From Myxococcota bacterium (lineage in GTDB: Bacteria > Myxococcota_A > UBA796), in assembly GCA_029251165.1 (NCBI GenBank), contig JAQXDW010000027.1, positions 1-64,000 of the forward strand: DNA of 64,000 nucleotides. Direction: 5' to 3'. The position numbers and the translations under genes are program-made. Shown here one piece after another: positions 9,856-20,094 of the stretch. The notes beneath the pieces are model-generated. The model saw nothing but the letters and a program-made list of their open reading frames with translations, made no database searches and had not been told where the DNA came from. Position 1 is the stretch's first letter. Each line of letters opens with the position of its first letter.

Positions 9856-11316
9856 TCACTCCGGCGGAGATTCCGCGTCTTCTGCGGCTTCCTCGGGTGC
9901 CTCGTCCTCCAGGTACCCCAGGCTGCGGAGGGCGGCTTCTGTGGGGCCGGACATCTCGACGCTCCGATGGGCCGGTGAACTCGCGGTCCAGCCGTCGAGC
10001 AGAAACTCCAGGCGGGTCGCGAGCTCGGGGTTGGTCACCGGGGGCTGGCCGGGCGCCATGGCATAGAGGGCTGCGGCCTCTCCGGCGAGGGGATTCTTCA
10101 CCAGCATTCCGCCACCGAAGATGATCGAGCGCTCGAACGGCAGGTTGTTCCAGGCGCTCGTCGCTTCACCGGGAATGGGCTTGGTGGCCTCGGTGAAGAT
10201 TGGGGTCGGCGGGAGGTTCTGCCCGACCCACAGCGGGCCGAGGAATGTGCCGCGGCCGAGGGGGTCGGCGTCGGCTTCGAGCAGCTCAAGGAGGGTGGAG
10301 CCGACGTCCTGGAGTCGGACCGGACGCTCCACCACTGCTCCCCGAGTCAGGGCGAGGCTTCCGGTGCCGCGCAGAATGAGCGGCACCTGCACGTTCATCA
10401 GGTCGACATCGGGGCCGTGAGAGTACGGATAGCGCTCGTGCTCGTCGAGGCTCTCGCCGTGGTCGGAGAGCAGCACCACCAGGGCGTCGTCGGTGAGCCC
10501 ACGCTCGGAGAGTCCCTTGATGAGCACCCCGGTCTGCTGATCAACCCAGGCGACCTGTGCGAGGTACATCGCTCGAGCCGCCAGCACGTCATCGATCAGC
10601 ATCCGTCCGCTGCGTCTGGCCTCGGTGAGCGCGGCGATGCTCTGCATCGAGCCGTCGACGGCGCCGGAGTAGCCGGGCGGGAGAAACTGGCGGACCAGCT
10701 CGGGCGGGGCGGTGAACCAGGGCGTGTGCGGGTCGTAGTAGTGGACAAACAGGAACAGGTCAGCGTCGCGGTCGGTGCGGGCATCCACTGCCGCCAGCGC
10801 GCGCGCCGTGACATCCGAAGCGCTGCGCATGTACATGCCGCCCTCGGGCTGCGGACCGGGGTCGTCGTAGGTGGAGAACCCACGAGAGAGGCCCATCGCG
10901 GACTCCAGGGCGCTGGAGCCGACCACCGCGAGGGTCTGCCAGTCTCTGGCCTGGAGCTGCTCCGCCAGCAGCGGCACGTCGTCCGGGATCGGGTAGCCGT
11001 TGCGGACGACCCGGTGCCCGTACTGATCGAGGCCGGAGAAGAGGGTGGTGTGCGAGGAGAGCGTGGTCGGAGCGCTGGCGAAGGCCCACTGAAAACGAAC
11101 ACCTCCGGCGGCGAGCTGATCGGCGACCGGGGTGGCGGGGACTGGATGCAGGTGCGCGGGGACCTGCGCGCCCCAGTGGTTGGTGTCGCTGTAGCAGCTC
11201 AGGGCATCGGCGCGGGTGGTGTCCCAGGAGATCACCACCACGGTGCGTCGGGGCTGGGGCGGGGGCGGCGCGGGCTCGTCGCAGCCGGCGAAGATGGAGA
11301 AGAGCAGGGTCATCAT
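9856..11316 (-). CDS. Sulfatase/alkaline phosphatase-superfamily lipoprotein
   Basis: MMTLLFSIFAGCDE lipobox; 'RTVVVISWDTTRADALSCY', 'SSHTTLFSGL', 'DALVVLLSDHGESLDEHE'. Confidence 0.85.
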   Translation of the reverse strand: MMTLLFSIFAGCDEPAPPPPQPRRTVVVISWDTTRADALSCYSDTNHWGAQVPAHLHPVPATPVADQLAAGGVRFQWAFASAPTTLSSHTTLFSGLDQYGHRVVRNGYPIPDDVPLLAEQLQARDWQTLAVVGSSALESAMGLSRGFSTYDDPGPQPEGGMYMRSASDVTARALAAVDARTDRDADLFLFVHYYDPHTPWFTAPPELVRQFLPPGYSGAVDGSMQSIAALTEARRSGRMLIDDVLAARAMYLAQVAWVDQQTGVLIKGLSERGLTDDALVVLLSDHGESLDEHERYPYSHGPDVDLMNVQVPLILRGTGSLALTRGAVVERPVRLQDVGSTLLELLEADADPLGRGTFLGPLWVGQNLPPTPIFTEATKPIPGEATSAWNNLPFERSIIFGGGMLVKNPLAGEAAALYAMAPGQPPVTNPELATRLEFLLDGWTASSPAHRSVEMSGPTEAALRSLGYLEDEAPEEAAEDAESPPE

Positions 11317-11537
11317 GGCTGGGGCAGCATACCCCGCGACCTCCTCGGCAGCCGATGTCCGTGCTGTGAATCTGTCGCATCGCGGGGGGCGCCAATCCGC
11401 ACAGCCCAGCTCCTTCCGCACCCCATGTGCCGACCGGTTCTTTCGAGCCGCCCGCCGCAGCCTGGACTGTCCAGTGGCGTCCTCTTGTCGTCCTTCAGGG
11501 AAGCGAGCCTCCGGCGCAGACTCCCGACTGATGCCGC

Positions 11538-12014
11538 TCAGCCGGGGCCTTCCAGGAGCACCTCCAGCAGTCCCTCGCAGGCCCGCTGGCAGATGTCGAG
11601 CACATCCTCGAAGCCGTGCTCGCCGCCGTAGTACGGGTCCGGGACGCTGGCACCGGGCGGGCTGTCTGGATCAAAGTCGCGCATCCTGTGGAGTCGGCGT
11701 CTGGCGGCATCGGTGGTGGCCATCCGGGAGAGGACGGCGTGGTTGTTGTCGTCCATGGCGATGACGAGGTCAAACCGCTCGAAGTCTGCGGCGGTAAAGG
11801 CTCGTGCTGCGCCGGTCAGTCGGATTCCGCGCTGCGCAGCCGCTGCGGTCGAGCGGGTGTCTGGAGGCTTGCCGACGTGCCAGGCTGCGGTGCCCGCGCT
11901 GTCGATCGCGAATTGTCCTGTCCGCCCGTGCTGCGCAACGAGGTGTCGGAAGATGCCCTCGGCGGTCGGAGAACGGCAGATGTTGCCGAGGCAGACAAAG
12001 CAGATTCGGGTCAT
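11538..12014 (-). CDS. Low molecular weight protein-tyrosine phosphatase
   Basis: 'MTRICFVCLGNICRSPTAEGIFRHLV' (CxGNxCRS P-loop) and C-terminal 'VPDPYYGG' Asp motif. Confidence 0.95.
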   Translation of the reverse strand: MTRICFVCLGNICRSPTAEGIFRHLVAQHGRTGQFAIDSAGTAAWHVGKPPDTRSTAAAAQRGIRLTGAARAFTAADFERFDLVIAMDDNNHAVLSRMATTDAARRRLHRMRDFDPDSPPGASVPDPYYGGEHGFEDVLDICQRACEGLLEVLLEGPG

Positions 12015-12105
12015 GTTCCAACGCTCCAGCGCGCGTACTGTTGATTGGTCAAAAGGATGCTACCACCCTCACTGAGTCGGCCAATTCTTCTATGCTTCGA
12101 GTGAC

Positions 12106-12906
12106 ATGAACCATCGCCCTGCTGCCGTGATCGTCGTGATTTCTCTGCTGTGTGCTGTGGCCGTCATGGTCCGCAACACCTGGGTTGAGAGCACCGGTGC
12201 GTATGCCGTGGTGATGGAGCGGGTGGCCTCAGACCCGGACATCGGCACGCTCCTGGGCCGTCCAATCCGGCGCGGTTTCTGGGTTCGGACCGAGCGCGCT
12301 GACAGCCTCACCCTCCACGTCCCGCTGCGGGGGAACAAGGCGCGCGGCACGCTCTCTCTGGTCTCGGATGTCGACGGCCTGAGCATCGAGTCGATGGTCC
12401 TCACCTCCGATGAGCAGGCGCTCGATCTCTTCGAGCGCGATGCCGTGATGCACCAGCGCCGCTCTGGGCGTGCGGCCTGGGTCCGGGGGGCGACCTTCAT
12501 CGAGCAGGGCCGACACGCAGAGGCGATCGTCGCGCTCTCTCAGGCCATTGAAATGGTGGACACCATGGCGCAGGCCTGGCTCCTTCGAGGGAAGGCGCGG
12601 CTGGTGCTGGGTTCGCTAGCGCTGGCGGAGGCTGACCTCCTCAAGGCCACGCGGCTCGACCCGTCCGAGCCCGAGCCGTACTTCCTGCTCGGCGCCCTCT
12701 ACACGCAGCGCGGCCAGTATGCCGAGTGCGTGACGGTGTACACGACGGTGCTGGGGCTGGACTCGGAGAACGGAGAGGCCTGGTATCGGCGGGCGGTCTG
12801 CTACGACAAGCTGCGGGATCACCGGCGGGCGCTGGCCGGGGCCCGAGAGGCGTGCAGCATGGAGGTCGCGGAGGGGTGCCAGCTGGAGGCTCGGCTGAGG
12901 CGGTGA
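12106..12906 (+). CDS. TPR protein with N-terminal TM and Coa1-like region
   Basis: N-terminal hydrophobic segment; TPR stretches 'AWLLRGKARLVLGSLALAEADLLKATRLDPSEPEPYFLLGALYTQRGQYAECVTVYTTVLGLD'. The Coa1-like label for the middle is tentative. Confidence 0.65.
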   Translation: MNHRPAAVIVVISLLCAVAVMVRNTWVESTGAYAVVMERVASDPDIGTLLGRPIRRGFWVRTERADSLTLHVPLRGNKARGTLSLVSDVDGLSIESMVLTSDEQALDLFERDAVMHQRRSGRAAWVRGATFIEQGRHAEAIVALSQAIEMVDTMAQAWLLRGKARLVLGSLALAEADLLKATRLDPSEPEPYFLLGALYTQRGQYAECVTVYTTVLGLDSENGEAWYRRAVCYDKLRDHRRALAGAREACSMEVAEGCQLEARLRR

Positions 12907-12913
12907 GCGGCTC

Positions 12914-14185
12914 CTAAAACAGCTCGTCGCCGATCCGGACGTTGCCGAACCACGTCCCCAGCGGACTGTGGATCTCCCAGACGACGGCTCCGCTCTCTGT
13001 GATCTCCCGGATGATCCCCTTGCCGCCGAGGTTGACCAGCACGTTGCCGTTCTCCAGACGGCGCGCCTGGCCGAGCATCGTCAGCCCGGACTCATCGGAG
13101 GCCTCTGACCAGATCTCCGACAGGCGCTCTTCCTCGGCGTCGAGGGCGTACTCGATGGCGACTGGAGCGACGTGATCGGTGTAGCTCATCATCATCAGGG
13201 TGCCGTCGGCCGTCCAGTGGGGATCGTGCTGGAAGGAGAACGGGGTGTGGCCCTTGGTGACCCAGTCGGAGTCGATGCGCTGCAGCGGAGCGCCTGTGGT
13301 GCGATCGATCTCGTAGATGGCGTCGACGTGGCCCAGCGAGAGGAGGTAGGCATCGCGCTCGGCGGAGTAGTGGACGCCGTTGGCATGGGTCCAGTCGAAG
13401 CCTTGCTCGTAGAACGCCGCGCTCCATTGGTCGTGGCGCTCGGGGTTCTCGTAGTCCCAGACTGTGAACAGCTCTCGGGTGGTGCCGTCAGGAGCGGACT
13501 CCATCAGGCGGTCACCGACGATGGTGATCGTCTCGTCACGCCGCTCGTCGTACCAGTCTCGGATGTCCACCGCCGGCCAGGCAATCGCGCCATCCGGGGT
13601 GGGCTCAAAGACGTGGTGAGCCCCCTCGGTGCGGAGGCTGGCGGTCTGGTTTCCGGCGAGATCCTGCCAGCGGATCTCTCCGGCATCCGTGGTGAATTCC
13701 GACTCGAAGACGTTGTGGAGGATGCTGCCATCTTGGATGTGAAGGTCGACCGCGATCAGGCCCTCCTCGACCTCGTGGTGCCACAGCCAGCGCCCCTCCC
13801 GGTCGATCGCGAACAGCAGCGAGGTTGCGCCGATGAGGGTGCCGACGAGCACGGTGTCCGGATCGAGGCGCGTGCGGTCGTTCTCGGTGATGGTGAGCTG
13901 CGGGAGACCGGACGGCAGGTTCCAGGTCATCGCGGCATCCTCGCAGACCAGCAGCCCGTCGGAGTCGAGCACCCGATAGGCGACCTCGGACAGCGGCGGC
14001 AGGCCAGTGAGGAGGGCAGCGCCGTCGGTGATTCCCGTGACCTGGCTGCGGCCGGCTGCGGTGTAGGACACCGTCTCACCGGAGACGCCGGAGAGGCTCA
14101 AGATGTGGGGCGATGCCTCATGAAGGATCTTGCCGCATGGGGCCTGACAGGCACTGAGGAGCGCGATGGCGGGCAGGAGTCGCAC
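12914..14185 (-). CDS. Arylsulfotransferase (ASST)-like lipoprotein, paralog 1
   Basis: GTG start, VRLLPAIALLSACQ lipobox; 'GRWLWHHEVEEG', 'FDWTHANGVHYSAERDAYLLSLGHVDAIYEIDRTTGAPLQ', 'FSFQHDPHWTADGTLMMMSY', 'ENGNVLVNLGGKGIIREI'. Confidence 0.78.
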   Translation of the reverse strand: MRLLPAIALLSACQAPCGKILHEASPHILSLSGVSGETVSYTAAGRSQVTGITDGAALLTGLPPLSEVAYRVLDSDGLLVCEDAAMTWNLPSGLPQLTITENDRTRLDPDTVLVGTLIGATSLLFAIDREGRWLWHHEVEEGLIAVDLHIQDGSILHNVFESEFTTDAGEIRWQDLAGNQTASLRTEGAHHVFEPTPDGAIAWPAVDIRDWYDERRDETITIVGDRLMESAPDGTTRELFTVWDYENPERHDQWSAAFYEQGFDWTHANGVHYSAERDAYLLSLGHVDAIYEIDRTTGAPLQRIDSDWVTKGHTPFSFQHDPHWTADGTLMMMSYTDHVAPVAIEYALDAEEERLSEIWSEASDESGLTMLGQARRLENGNVLVNLGGKGIIREITESGAVVWEIHSPLGTWFGNVRIGDELF

Positions 14186-14199
14186 ACCAGCATCATAGC

Positions 14200-16539
14200 C
14201 TACTGGAGCGTGATCTCCACGACTGCAGAGGCGGCTTCGGTGTGGGGAACCGTTGCCTGGAAGCGATGGGCACCCTCCGCCAGCGGCCAGCGGACGGTGT
14301 AGGGGTGACCGACCGTGGCGAACGGTGTGCCGTCGACCAGCCACAGCACCGTCTCCACCGGCGGATCGACTGCGACCTGGAGCGCGAGGGTCGCGCGACC
14401 ACGCGGGGCTTCTGGATCACGGACCAGGCGAGCTCCGTGGACGGGAGCGCGGATCGAGAGCTGGGGGAGGGGAGCCTCGCCAGGAAGGGTGCTGGCGGAC
14501 GCAGGGGGACGGCGGAGTCCCTGGCGGGCACCCCAGTCGGCATATCGAGCGGGCAGGTCTGCGAAGACTTCCTCGACGATGTAGCGGCGCGGTGTCGCTG
14601 CGGTGGCGAGGTCACCGGTGCGGGTGTCGAGCTGGAGACGGCGGTGGACCGGACAGGGATCGAGGGGAGCAGTGCCGGGCGGGAAGTGCTCGGTGAAGAC
14701 GGTGTCGCAGCGGGGTGATGCTGCGGCCCCGGAGAGGGCGCAGATCGGCGCGGCTTCGTAGCCCTCGGGCGGCGGGAAGGTGTGGTCCGAGAGGCCATCG
14801 AGTCGGTCGGCGTGGAGGTGGTTCATCACCGTCTGGGTGAGGTTGGCGGCCACCCGGTAGCCGGAGAGGCCGGCCATCTCGCGGTAGTCGGGATGCCCGA
14901 TCCACACCGCGACCAGCCACGCCTCTGACCAGGCGATGGTCAGGGCGTCCCGGTAGCCGCTTGAGGTGCCGGTCTTCACCGCGACCGGGAAGACGAACTC
15001 GGTGAACCCCATCCGGGGAAACGACGGGAGGCGGGCGAGGGGGTCGGAGAGGATGCGGGTGACGGTTCGGGCGGAGGCTGCCGAGAAGACCCGCTGCGGT
15101 GGGGGAGGCGTCTCCCCCTCCAGCCAGCGCAGGGTGTGCAGCCGTCCTCCGTCGACCAGCGCGGTCGCGGCAGTGGTCAGCGCCTCCAGGGTCACCGGGA
15201 AGCCGCCGATCGCCATCGAGAGTCCCCAGTGGTCTGCCGGATGCTCATCGTTGTGCAGGCCGAGCTGGCGGAGGAAGTCGTAGCCGGCGTCGAGTCCGAT
15301 GCGCTGAAGAAGATGGACCGCCGGGATGTTTCGGGAGCCGGCCAGGGCCTGTCGGGGCAGCAGCGGGCCGAGGTAGCGGTGGTCGGCGTTGTCCAGCCCC
15401 TCTGGACCTCGCTGGAGGTCTTCGAGGACCGTGGCGGGGGTGATGTCTCCGCGATCCAGCGCCAGGGCGTAGAGGAACGGCTTGATGGTGCTCCCCGGAT
15501 AGCGGGGGGTGGTGGTGTAGTCGATGGCACCAGCCCAGGCGTCGTCGTGCCAGTCCGCCGAGCCGACCGCTGCCCGGACCGCGAAGCCCTCGCCGGGTTC
15601 CTGCGGTACGGAGACGACCATCACCGCCCCGTTGCCGGCGCCTTTCTTCCGCCACTCCAGCAGACCCGCCCGCAGGCTCTCCTGGACCTCGCGCTGGAGG
15701 TCGAGGTCGAGGGTCGCGCGGGCCATGGTCGGCAGGGTGTCGGCGCTGGCCTCGATGCGAAGGATGGTGTGCATCGCGGCGGCTGGCCGGGCCGCTGGAC
15801 GCGGTGCGGGAATGTTGGCGAGGTCGGAGCAGGCCTGATCGTGCTCGGTGCGTGAGAGGAGGCCGTCGTCGCGGAGCTGATCGAGGATCCGTCTGGCGCG
15901 CGTCTTGGCGCGGGCAGCTCCGGAGGCAGTGTAGGGGCTGGTGTGGCTGGGGGACTGCGGGATCGCGGCGAGGAAGGCGATCTCGGCCCAGGAGAGGTCC
16001 GCGATTGGCTTGTCGAGGTACCGTCGAGCGGCGTACTGGATGCCCCGGATGCGGTTGCCGTACGGGACGATGCGCAGGTAGTGGCGCAGGACTGCTTGCC
16101 GACCGTGTCGGGCCGTCAGCAGGAGCGCGGTGGTGGCCTCGATGAGCTTGCGGCTCCAGGTCCGGTCGCCGGGACTCTGCATGCGCGCGACCTGCATCGC
16201 GACCGTAGAGGCCCCCGAGATGCGACGGCCGCTGCGGAGGTTGTCCCGCAGCGCGCGCGCTATCGCGAGGGGGTCGACGCCGGGGTGGCTGGAGAACCGC
16301 CGATCCTCGATCGCCAATACGGCCGCAGCAATTCGCCAGGGCGTCTCGCCCTCGATCGGCCAGTAGCCCAGCGGGGCGTCCTGCGCGGTGCCGAGCTGGG
16401 CGAGGTGGCGTCCGTGGGTGTCCGCCAGCAGCGGAGTGGAGGGCGGGGCCTGGAGGTCGCTGCGGGGCAGGGCGATGAGCACCGGCAGCAGGAGCACGCA
16501 GAGCAGCGCAAGGGCGAGCCGCTTAGTCCAGCGCCGCAT
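14200..16539 (-). CDS. pbpC: Penicillin-binding protein 1C
   Basis: Transglycosylase 'IEDRRFSSHPGVDPLAIARAL...RRISGASTVAMQVARM'; transpeptidase 'PGSTIKPFLYALALDRG', 'KTGTSSGYRDAL'; C-terminal BiPBP-like domain. Start MRRWTKRLALALL. Confidence 0.93.
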   Translation of the reverse strand: MRRWTKRLALALLCVLLLPVLIALPRSDLQAPPSTPLLADTHGRHLAQLGTAQDAPLGYWPIEGETPWRIAAAVLAIEDRRFSSHPGVDPLAIARALRDNLRSGRRISGASTVAMQVARMQSPGDRTWSRKLIEATTALLLTARHGRQAVLRHYLRIVPYGNRIRGIQYAARRYLDKPIADLSWAEIAFLAAIPQSPSHTSPYTASGAARAKTRARRILDQLRDDGLLSRTEHDQACSDLANIPAPRPAARPAAAMHTILRIEASADTLPTMARATLDLDLQREVQESLRAGLLEWRKKGAGNGAVMVVSVPQEPGEGFAVRAAVGSADWHDDAWAGAIDYTTTPRYPGSTIKPFLYALALDRGDITPATVLEDLQRGPEGLDNADHRYLGPLLPRQALAGSRNIPAVHLLQRIGLDAGYDFLRQLGLHNDEHPADHWGLSMAIGGFPVTLEALTTAATALVDGGRLHTLRWLEGETPPPPQRVFSAASARTVTRILSDPLARLPSFPRMGFTEFVFPVAVKTGTSSGYRDALTIAWSEAWLVAVWIGHPDYREMAGLSGYRVAANLTQTVMNHLHADRLDGLSDHTFPPPEGYEAAPICALSGAAASPRCDTVFTEHFPPGTAPLDPCPVHRRLQLDTRTGDLATAATPRRYIVEEVFADLPARYADWGARQGLRRPPASASTLPGEAPLPQLSIRAPVHGARLVRDPEAPRGRATLALQVAVDPPVETVLWLVDGTPFATVGHPYTVRWPLAEGAHRFQATVPHTEAASAVVEITLQ

Positions 16540-18331
16540 CCCAGGGTTCCTCCCAGACGCTCTGCCAGCCTCCGGCGGTCTGAATGCGCTCGCAGAGGTC
16601 GGCGATGTCCGAAGAGGTCGAGAGGGTGGCGGCATCTCCGACGCAGACCAGCAGCCGCTTCGCTCGGGTCACCGAGACGACCAGCCGCCGACGGTCGGAC
16701 ACGAAGCCGATGGTGCCGTCTTCGTTGCTGCGAACCAGCGAGCAGAGGATCGCCTCCTTCTCGCGGCCCTGGAAGGCATTGACCGTGGCGACCTCGACGT
16801 CAGGGATTGCGTCGCGTAGGCGGGCGACCTGGGCGGAGTACGGAGCGATGACGCCGATGTCTTCTCGAGGCAGGCCAGCCTGGATGAGCATCTGAACAGC
16901 CTGGGCGATCAGCTCGACCTCACCGTCGTTGTACAGCGACATCGTGGCCGGATCCCGGGCCTCCTCCATCCCGCCGCCGGCGGTGTCGATGAACAGCACC
17001 GGGGCGTCGGTGAGCGGGGTGGCGTCGACCCCGGCGAGGTCGGTGAGGCGGCGGGCGGCGACCGCTGGCGCAGGTCGGTATGCCGGCCCGTAGATGCCCG
17101 CGACGAGGTTCGTCAGCGCGGCGCTCATCCGGTAGCCCTGCTCCAGCATCGGCGCGGGCGTGCCCTGGGCGAGCAGTCGCTCGACGAGCGAGGTCTCCAG
17201 GATGTTGCCGGGCTCATGGACGACCGGGCCGAGCTGGTGGGGATCGCCGATGAGAATGAGGGTCTCGATGTGCGGGACGATGCTCCAGACCGCCGGCTCG
17301 ATGGCCTGGGTGGCTTCGTCGATCAGGGCGATGTCGGCCTTCTCCAGGCGCCGCGCCTCGTTGACCATTGTTCCCAGGGTCGCCGCGATGACGTCGCACT
17401 CTTCAAAGATCTGGCGACGGATCCCGGCGAGCAGGTCGCGGCGCTCGGCCGCGAGCGTGCGGCGTGCCCGCCAGTCGGCCTTCGACATCTCCGCCTCCAG
17501 CCGGCGCAGCGCCGGGGCCTGTGGAGAGGCATCGATGCGGGCGGAGAGGGTGAGGTGAGCGGCGGCAGGACCGACCCGGTATGCGCGCCCCAGTCGCAGG
17601 ACGGTGATCCCGTCGGCGTCGGCCTGTGCGGCGATGTGATCGACTGCAGCGTTGGAGTCGGCGAGCGCCCATGGTCGCCGGCCAGCGTCGAGCAGCTCGT
17701 GGAGGGCGGCGACGAGCACCCGGGTCTTTCCGGTGCCCGGAGGGCCGTGGACGATGCCGAGGGGCTCCGCAGCGAGGATGGCGGACACCGCCCGGCGCTG
17801 AGAATGGTTGAGCGCATCGGAGGGCACCATCTCGTCGGGCGGAGCGCTGGTCTCTCCGGTGAGCAGCGCGGTCTTCAGCGGAGAGTCGAGCCGCTGGGCA
17901 GCCTCGACAGCTTGCTGGTAGCGGCGCATGGAGCTGTCATCCAGCGCCCGGCTCACCGCGAGGTGTCCACCCTCCAGCCAGCCCGGCATCGGATCGGGCA
18001 GGTTCTCCAGCCGCGCCTCCGCGAAGCGACCCTCGACGTCGATGCAGCGGGCCTGGATGCCCTTGTCGGGTGTGGCGATGGGGGCGATGGTCAGCAGGTC
18101 ACCCGGCGTGATGCCGTCGTGGAGAACGGCGCGTCCGGCGGTGGCCAGGCTCAGCGTTGCGCCGCGCCACTGACGACGAACGCCAGCGAGCTGCATCGAG
18201 GGCCAGGTCAGTCCCGCGGCGATTCGATCCGCCAGCGGCATGCGGCAGAGACGGGCATGCTCCGCAGCTTCCCACTCAAGCTCGCCGTCGATCGCCGCAG
18301 AGAGGGCGAGGAGATGGTCGTTGTCAGGCAC
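16523..18331 (-). CDS. Superfamily I DNA/RNA helicase (IGHMBP2/UPF1-like)
   Basis: 'GIVHGPPGTGKTRVLVAAL' (Walker A), 'IALIDEATQAIEPAVW' (DEATQ), 'LIGDPHQLGPVV', 'TVNAFQGREKEAILCSLVRSN', 'SVTRAKRLL'; GTG start VPDNDHLLAL. Confidence 0.9.
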   Translation of the reverse strand: MPDNDHLLALSAAIDGELEWEAAEHARLCRMPLADRIAAGLTWPSMQLAGVRRQWRGATLSLATAGRAVLHDGITPGDLLTIAPIATPDKGIQARCIDVEGRFAEARLENLPDPMPGWLEGGHLAVSRALDDSSMRRYQQAVEAAQRLDSPLKTALLTGETSAPPDEMVPSDALNHSQRRAVSAILAAEPLGIVHGPPGTGKTRVLVAALHELLDAGRRPWALADSNAAVDHIAAQADADGITVLRLGRAYRVGPAAAHLTLSARIDASPQAPALRRLEAEMSKADWRARRTLAAERRDLLAGIRRQIFEECDVIAATLGTMVNEARRLEKADIALIDEATQAIEPAVWSIVPHIETLILIGDPHQLGPVVHEPGNILETSLVERLLAQGTPAPMLEQGYRMSAALTNLVAGIYGPAYRPAPAVAARRLTDLAGVDATPLTDAPVLFIDTAGGGMEEARDPATMSLYNDGEVELIAQAVQMLIQAGLPREDIGVIAPYSAQVARLRDAIPDVEVATVNAFQGREKEAILCSLVRSNEDGTIGFVSDRRRLVVSVTRAKRLLVCVGDAATLSTSSDIADLCERIQTAGGWQSVWEEPWDAALD

Positions 18332-18398
18332 CGCCGGAGGATAGCCGAATCCGACATCGTGGGCTGGACGGGATACAGAGTCACCTCCGGAGAAGCTG

Positions 18399-19010
18399 AT
18401 GGCGGTCCCCCGCTCCCGCAATGACACCACGACCCAGTTTGTCGCAGAAACAAGCCTTCCCACCACTCGTGGTGGGTATCGGGTGCGTGCATACCGAAAT
18501 CCGCAAGACAGCACGGAGCCGGTCGCGCTTGTCCAGGGAGATGTCTCCGGGCTCTCTGCGGTGCCGGTTCGGGTCCATGACGAGTGCTTCACCTCTGAGG
18601 TGCTCGGCTCGCTGAAGTGCGACTGCCGCGAGCAGCTCGACTACGCCCTGCGCTACATCCGAGACAACGCCCCTGGAGTGGTCATCTACCTCCGCCAGGA
18701 AGGCCGCGGGATCGGTCTCGCCAACAAGATCGCGGCCTACGCGCTCCAGGAGCAGGGCCACGACACCGTCGACGCCAACCGTCTCCTCGGCCTCCCCGAC
18801 GACGCCCGCCGCTATGAGGCTGCGGCCGACATCCTCGCCGATCTGGGGGTCCAAAGCATCCGGCTGATGACGAACAATCCCCGGAAGATTGAGAAGCTGA
18901 CAGAGCTTGGGGTGCGCATCGAGGGCCGCATTCCAGTGCGGGTTGAGGGCAACCCGCACAGCGCCGGATATCTCGCGGCGAAGGCTCAGCGCATGGGGCA
19001 CGAGCTGTAG
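18399..19010 (+). CDS. ribA: GTP cyclohydrolase II
   Basis: 'VRVHDECFTSEVLGSLKCDCREQLDYAL', 'LRQEGRGIGLANKIAAYALQEQGHDTVDANRLLGLPDDARRYEAAADIL'. Confidence 0.95.
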   Translation: MAVPRSRNDTTTQFVAETSLPTTRGGYRVRAYRNPQDSTEPVALVQGDVSGLSAVPVRVHDECFTSEVLGSLKCDCREQLDYALRYIRDNAPGVVIYLRQEGRGIGLANKIAAYALQEQGHDTVDANRLLGLPDDARRYEAAADILADLGVQSIRLMTNNPRKIEKLTELGVRIEGRIPVRVEGNPHSAGYLAAKAQRMGHEL

Positions 19011-19324
19011 GGCCCCCCAGTGTGGCTCCAGGATGCCTCTCCGAGAACGCCGCGTGCCCACGGTGACGAGGGCAGCAGTCGCTGATCCACCGAGGGTGCG
19101 TCTGTCATGACAGCGCGCGCGACCTCAGCCAATGAAAGTCGCCGCTGCTGCGAGCTACGCCGCCTGCGGAAGGGGACGCATCCTCCATACGCGTCGGTCT
19201 GTCGCTGCATCGGCGGAGAAAATTTGAATCAACAGGGTCGGGCCTCCGTCACTCCGGTGTCACAACGACTGAATCAAGACCAGCGGCATAGCCTGGGATG
19301 ATGCTGGTCGATGGAGGAGACCTC

Positions 19325-19705
19325 ATGAGAGCTGCACCTGCGCTGTTTGCGCTGCTCGCCTTCGGCTGTCGTTCAGAAGATGACGCCGACTGCGATCCCT
19401 ACGAGATGACGTCGGAGGCCGATGCGCCGACCTTCACCTTCACCCCGGACACTGCCTCTCCGGGAGACATCGTCATCACCTCCCTGGTCTCAGACTCTGA
19501 TGAGATCGACTACAGCGCCATCACGGAGCTGGTCTTCTACGGCGACGTCGTGGACTGCACGACCTCCGCGAGAGACGACGAGCTGCTGGCGACCATTGCG
19601 CTGCCCGATGACGCCGCTGAGGGCGAGGTCGACATGGTCATCCTCTTTGAGGACGGCGAGACGATCTGGGTCGAGGGAGCCCTCAACATCGTCGCCGCTC
19701 CCTGA
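19325..19705 (+). CDS. Small lipoprotein of unknown function
   Basis: MRAAPALFALLAFGCRSEDD lipobox; acidic secreted remainder. Confidence 0.6.
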   Translation: MRAAPALFALLAFGCRSEDDADCDPYEMTSEADAPTFTFTPDTASPGDIVITSLVSDSDEIDYSAITELVFYGDVVDCTTSARDDELLATIALPDDAAEGEVDMVILFEDGETIWVEGALNIVAAP

Positions 19706-19752
19706 GCCCTTCAACCCTATCGCGCCCATCAGAACCCCTGGTGATGGCGCGC

Positions 19753-19790
19753 GGCGCGTGTCCGTGGCTCGCTGCGGGCACGCGCCCCTG
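19753..19790 (+). terminator. Possible hairpin terminator
   Basis: GGCGCGTGTCC ... GGGCACGCGCC imperfect 11-bp stem downstream of the lipoprotein gene; no strong T-tract. Confidence 0.35.
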
Positions 19791-19917
19791 CTTCTGAGGT
19801 GGTGGCTGTGAGGAACTCTCGGTGTGTCGAGGTCGGCCCTCTTGGCACGCCGAATTTTGTCGATACCCTAAACATAGTGGGCAGGAGATCAATTTAAGCA
19901 AGACAGCAGGAGCGGAC

Positions 19918-20094
19918 ATGAGCGACGTCAACATCGTCACCGGCACACTCTGGGACCTCACCCTCTCAGCACTCATTTGTGTTCTGCCGCTGCTCTTGCC
20001 GGAGGTCTTTTCCCTCTGGGTGGCGCTGTCAGTCATCCCGCTGCTCACCTGTCGAGTCGCGATCTCCTCTCTGGAGCCGGCACCGTGCGGCTGA
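19918..20094 (+). CDS. Small hydrophobic protein (58 aa)
   Basis: MSDVNIVTGTLWDLTLSALICVLPLLLPEVFSLWVALSVIPLLTCRVAISSLEPAPCG; two hydrophobic stretches. Confidence 0.4.
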   Translation: MSDVNIVTGTLWDLTLSALICVLPLLLPEVFSLWVALSVIPLLTCRVAISSLEPAPCG

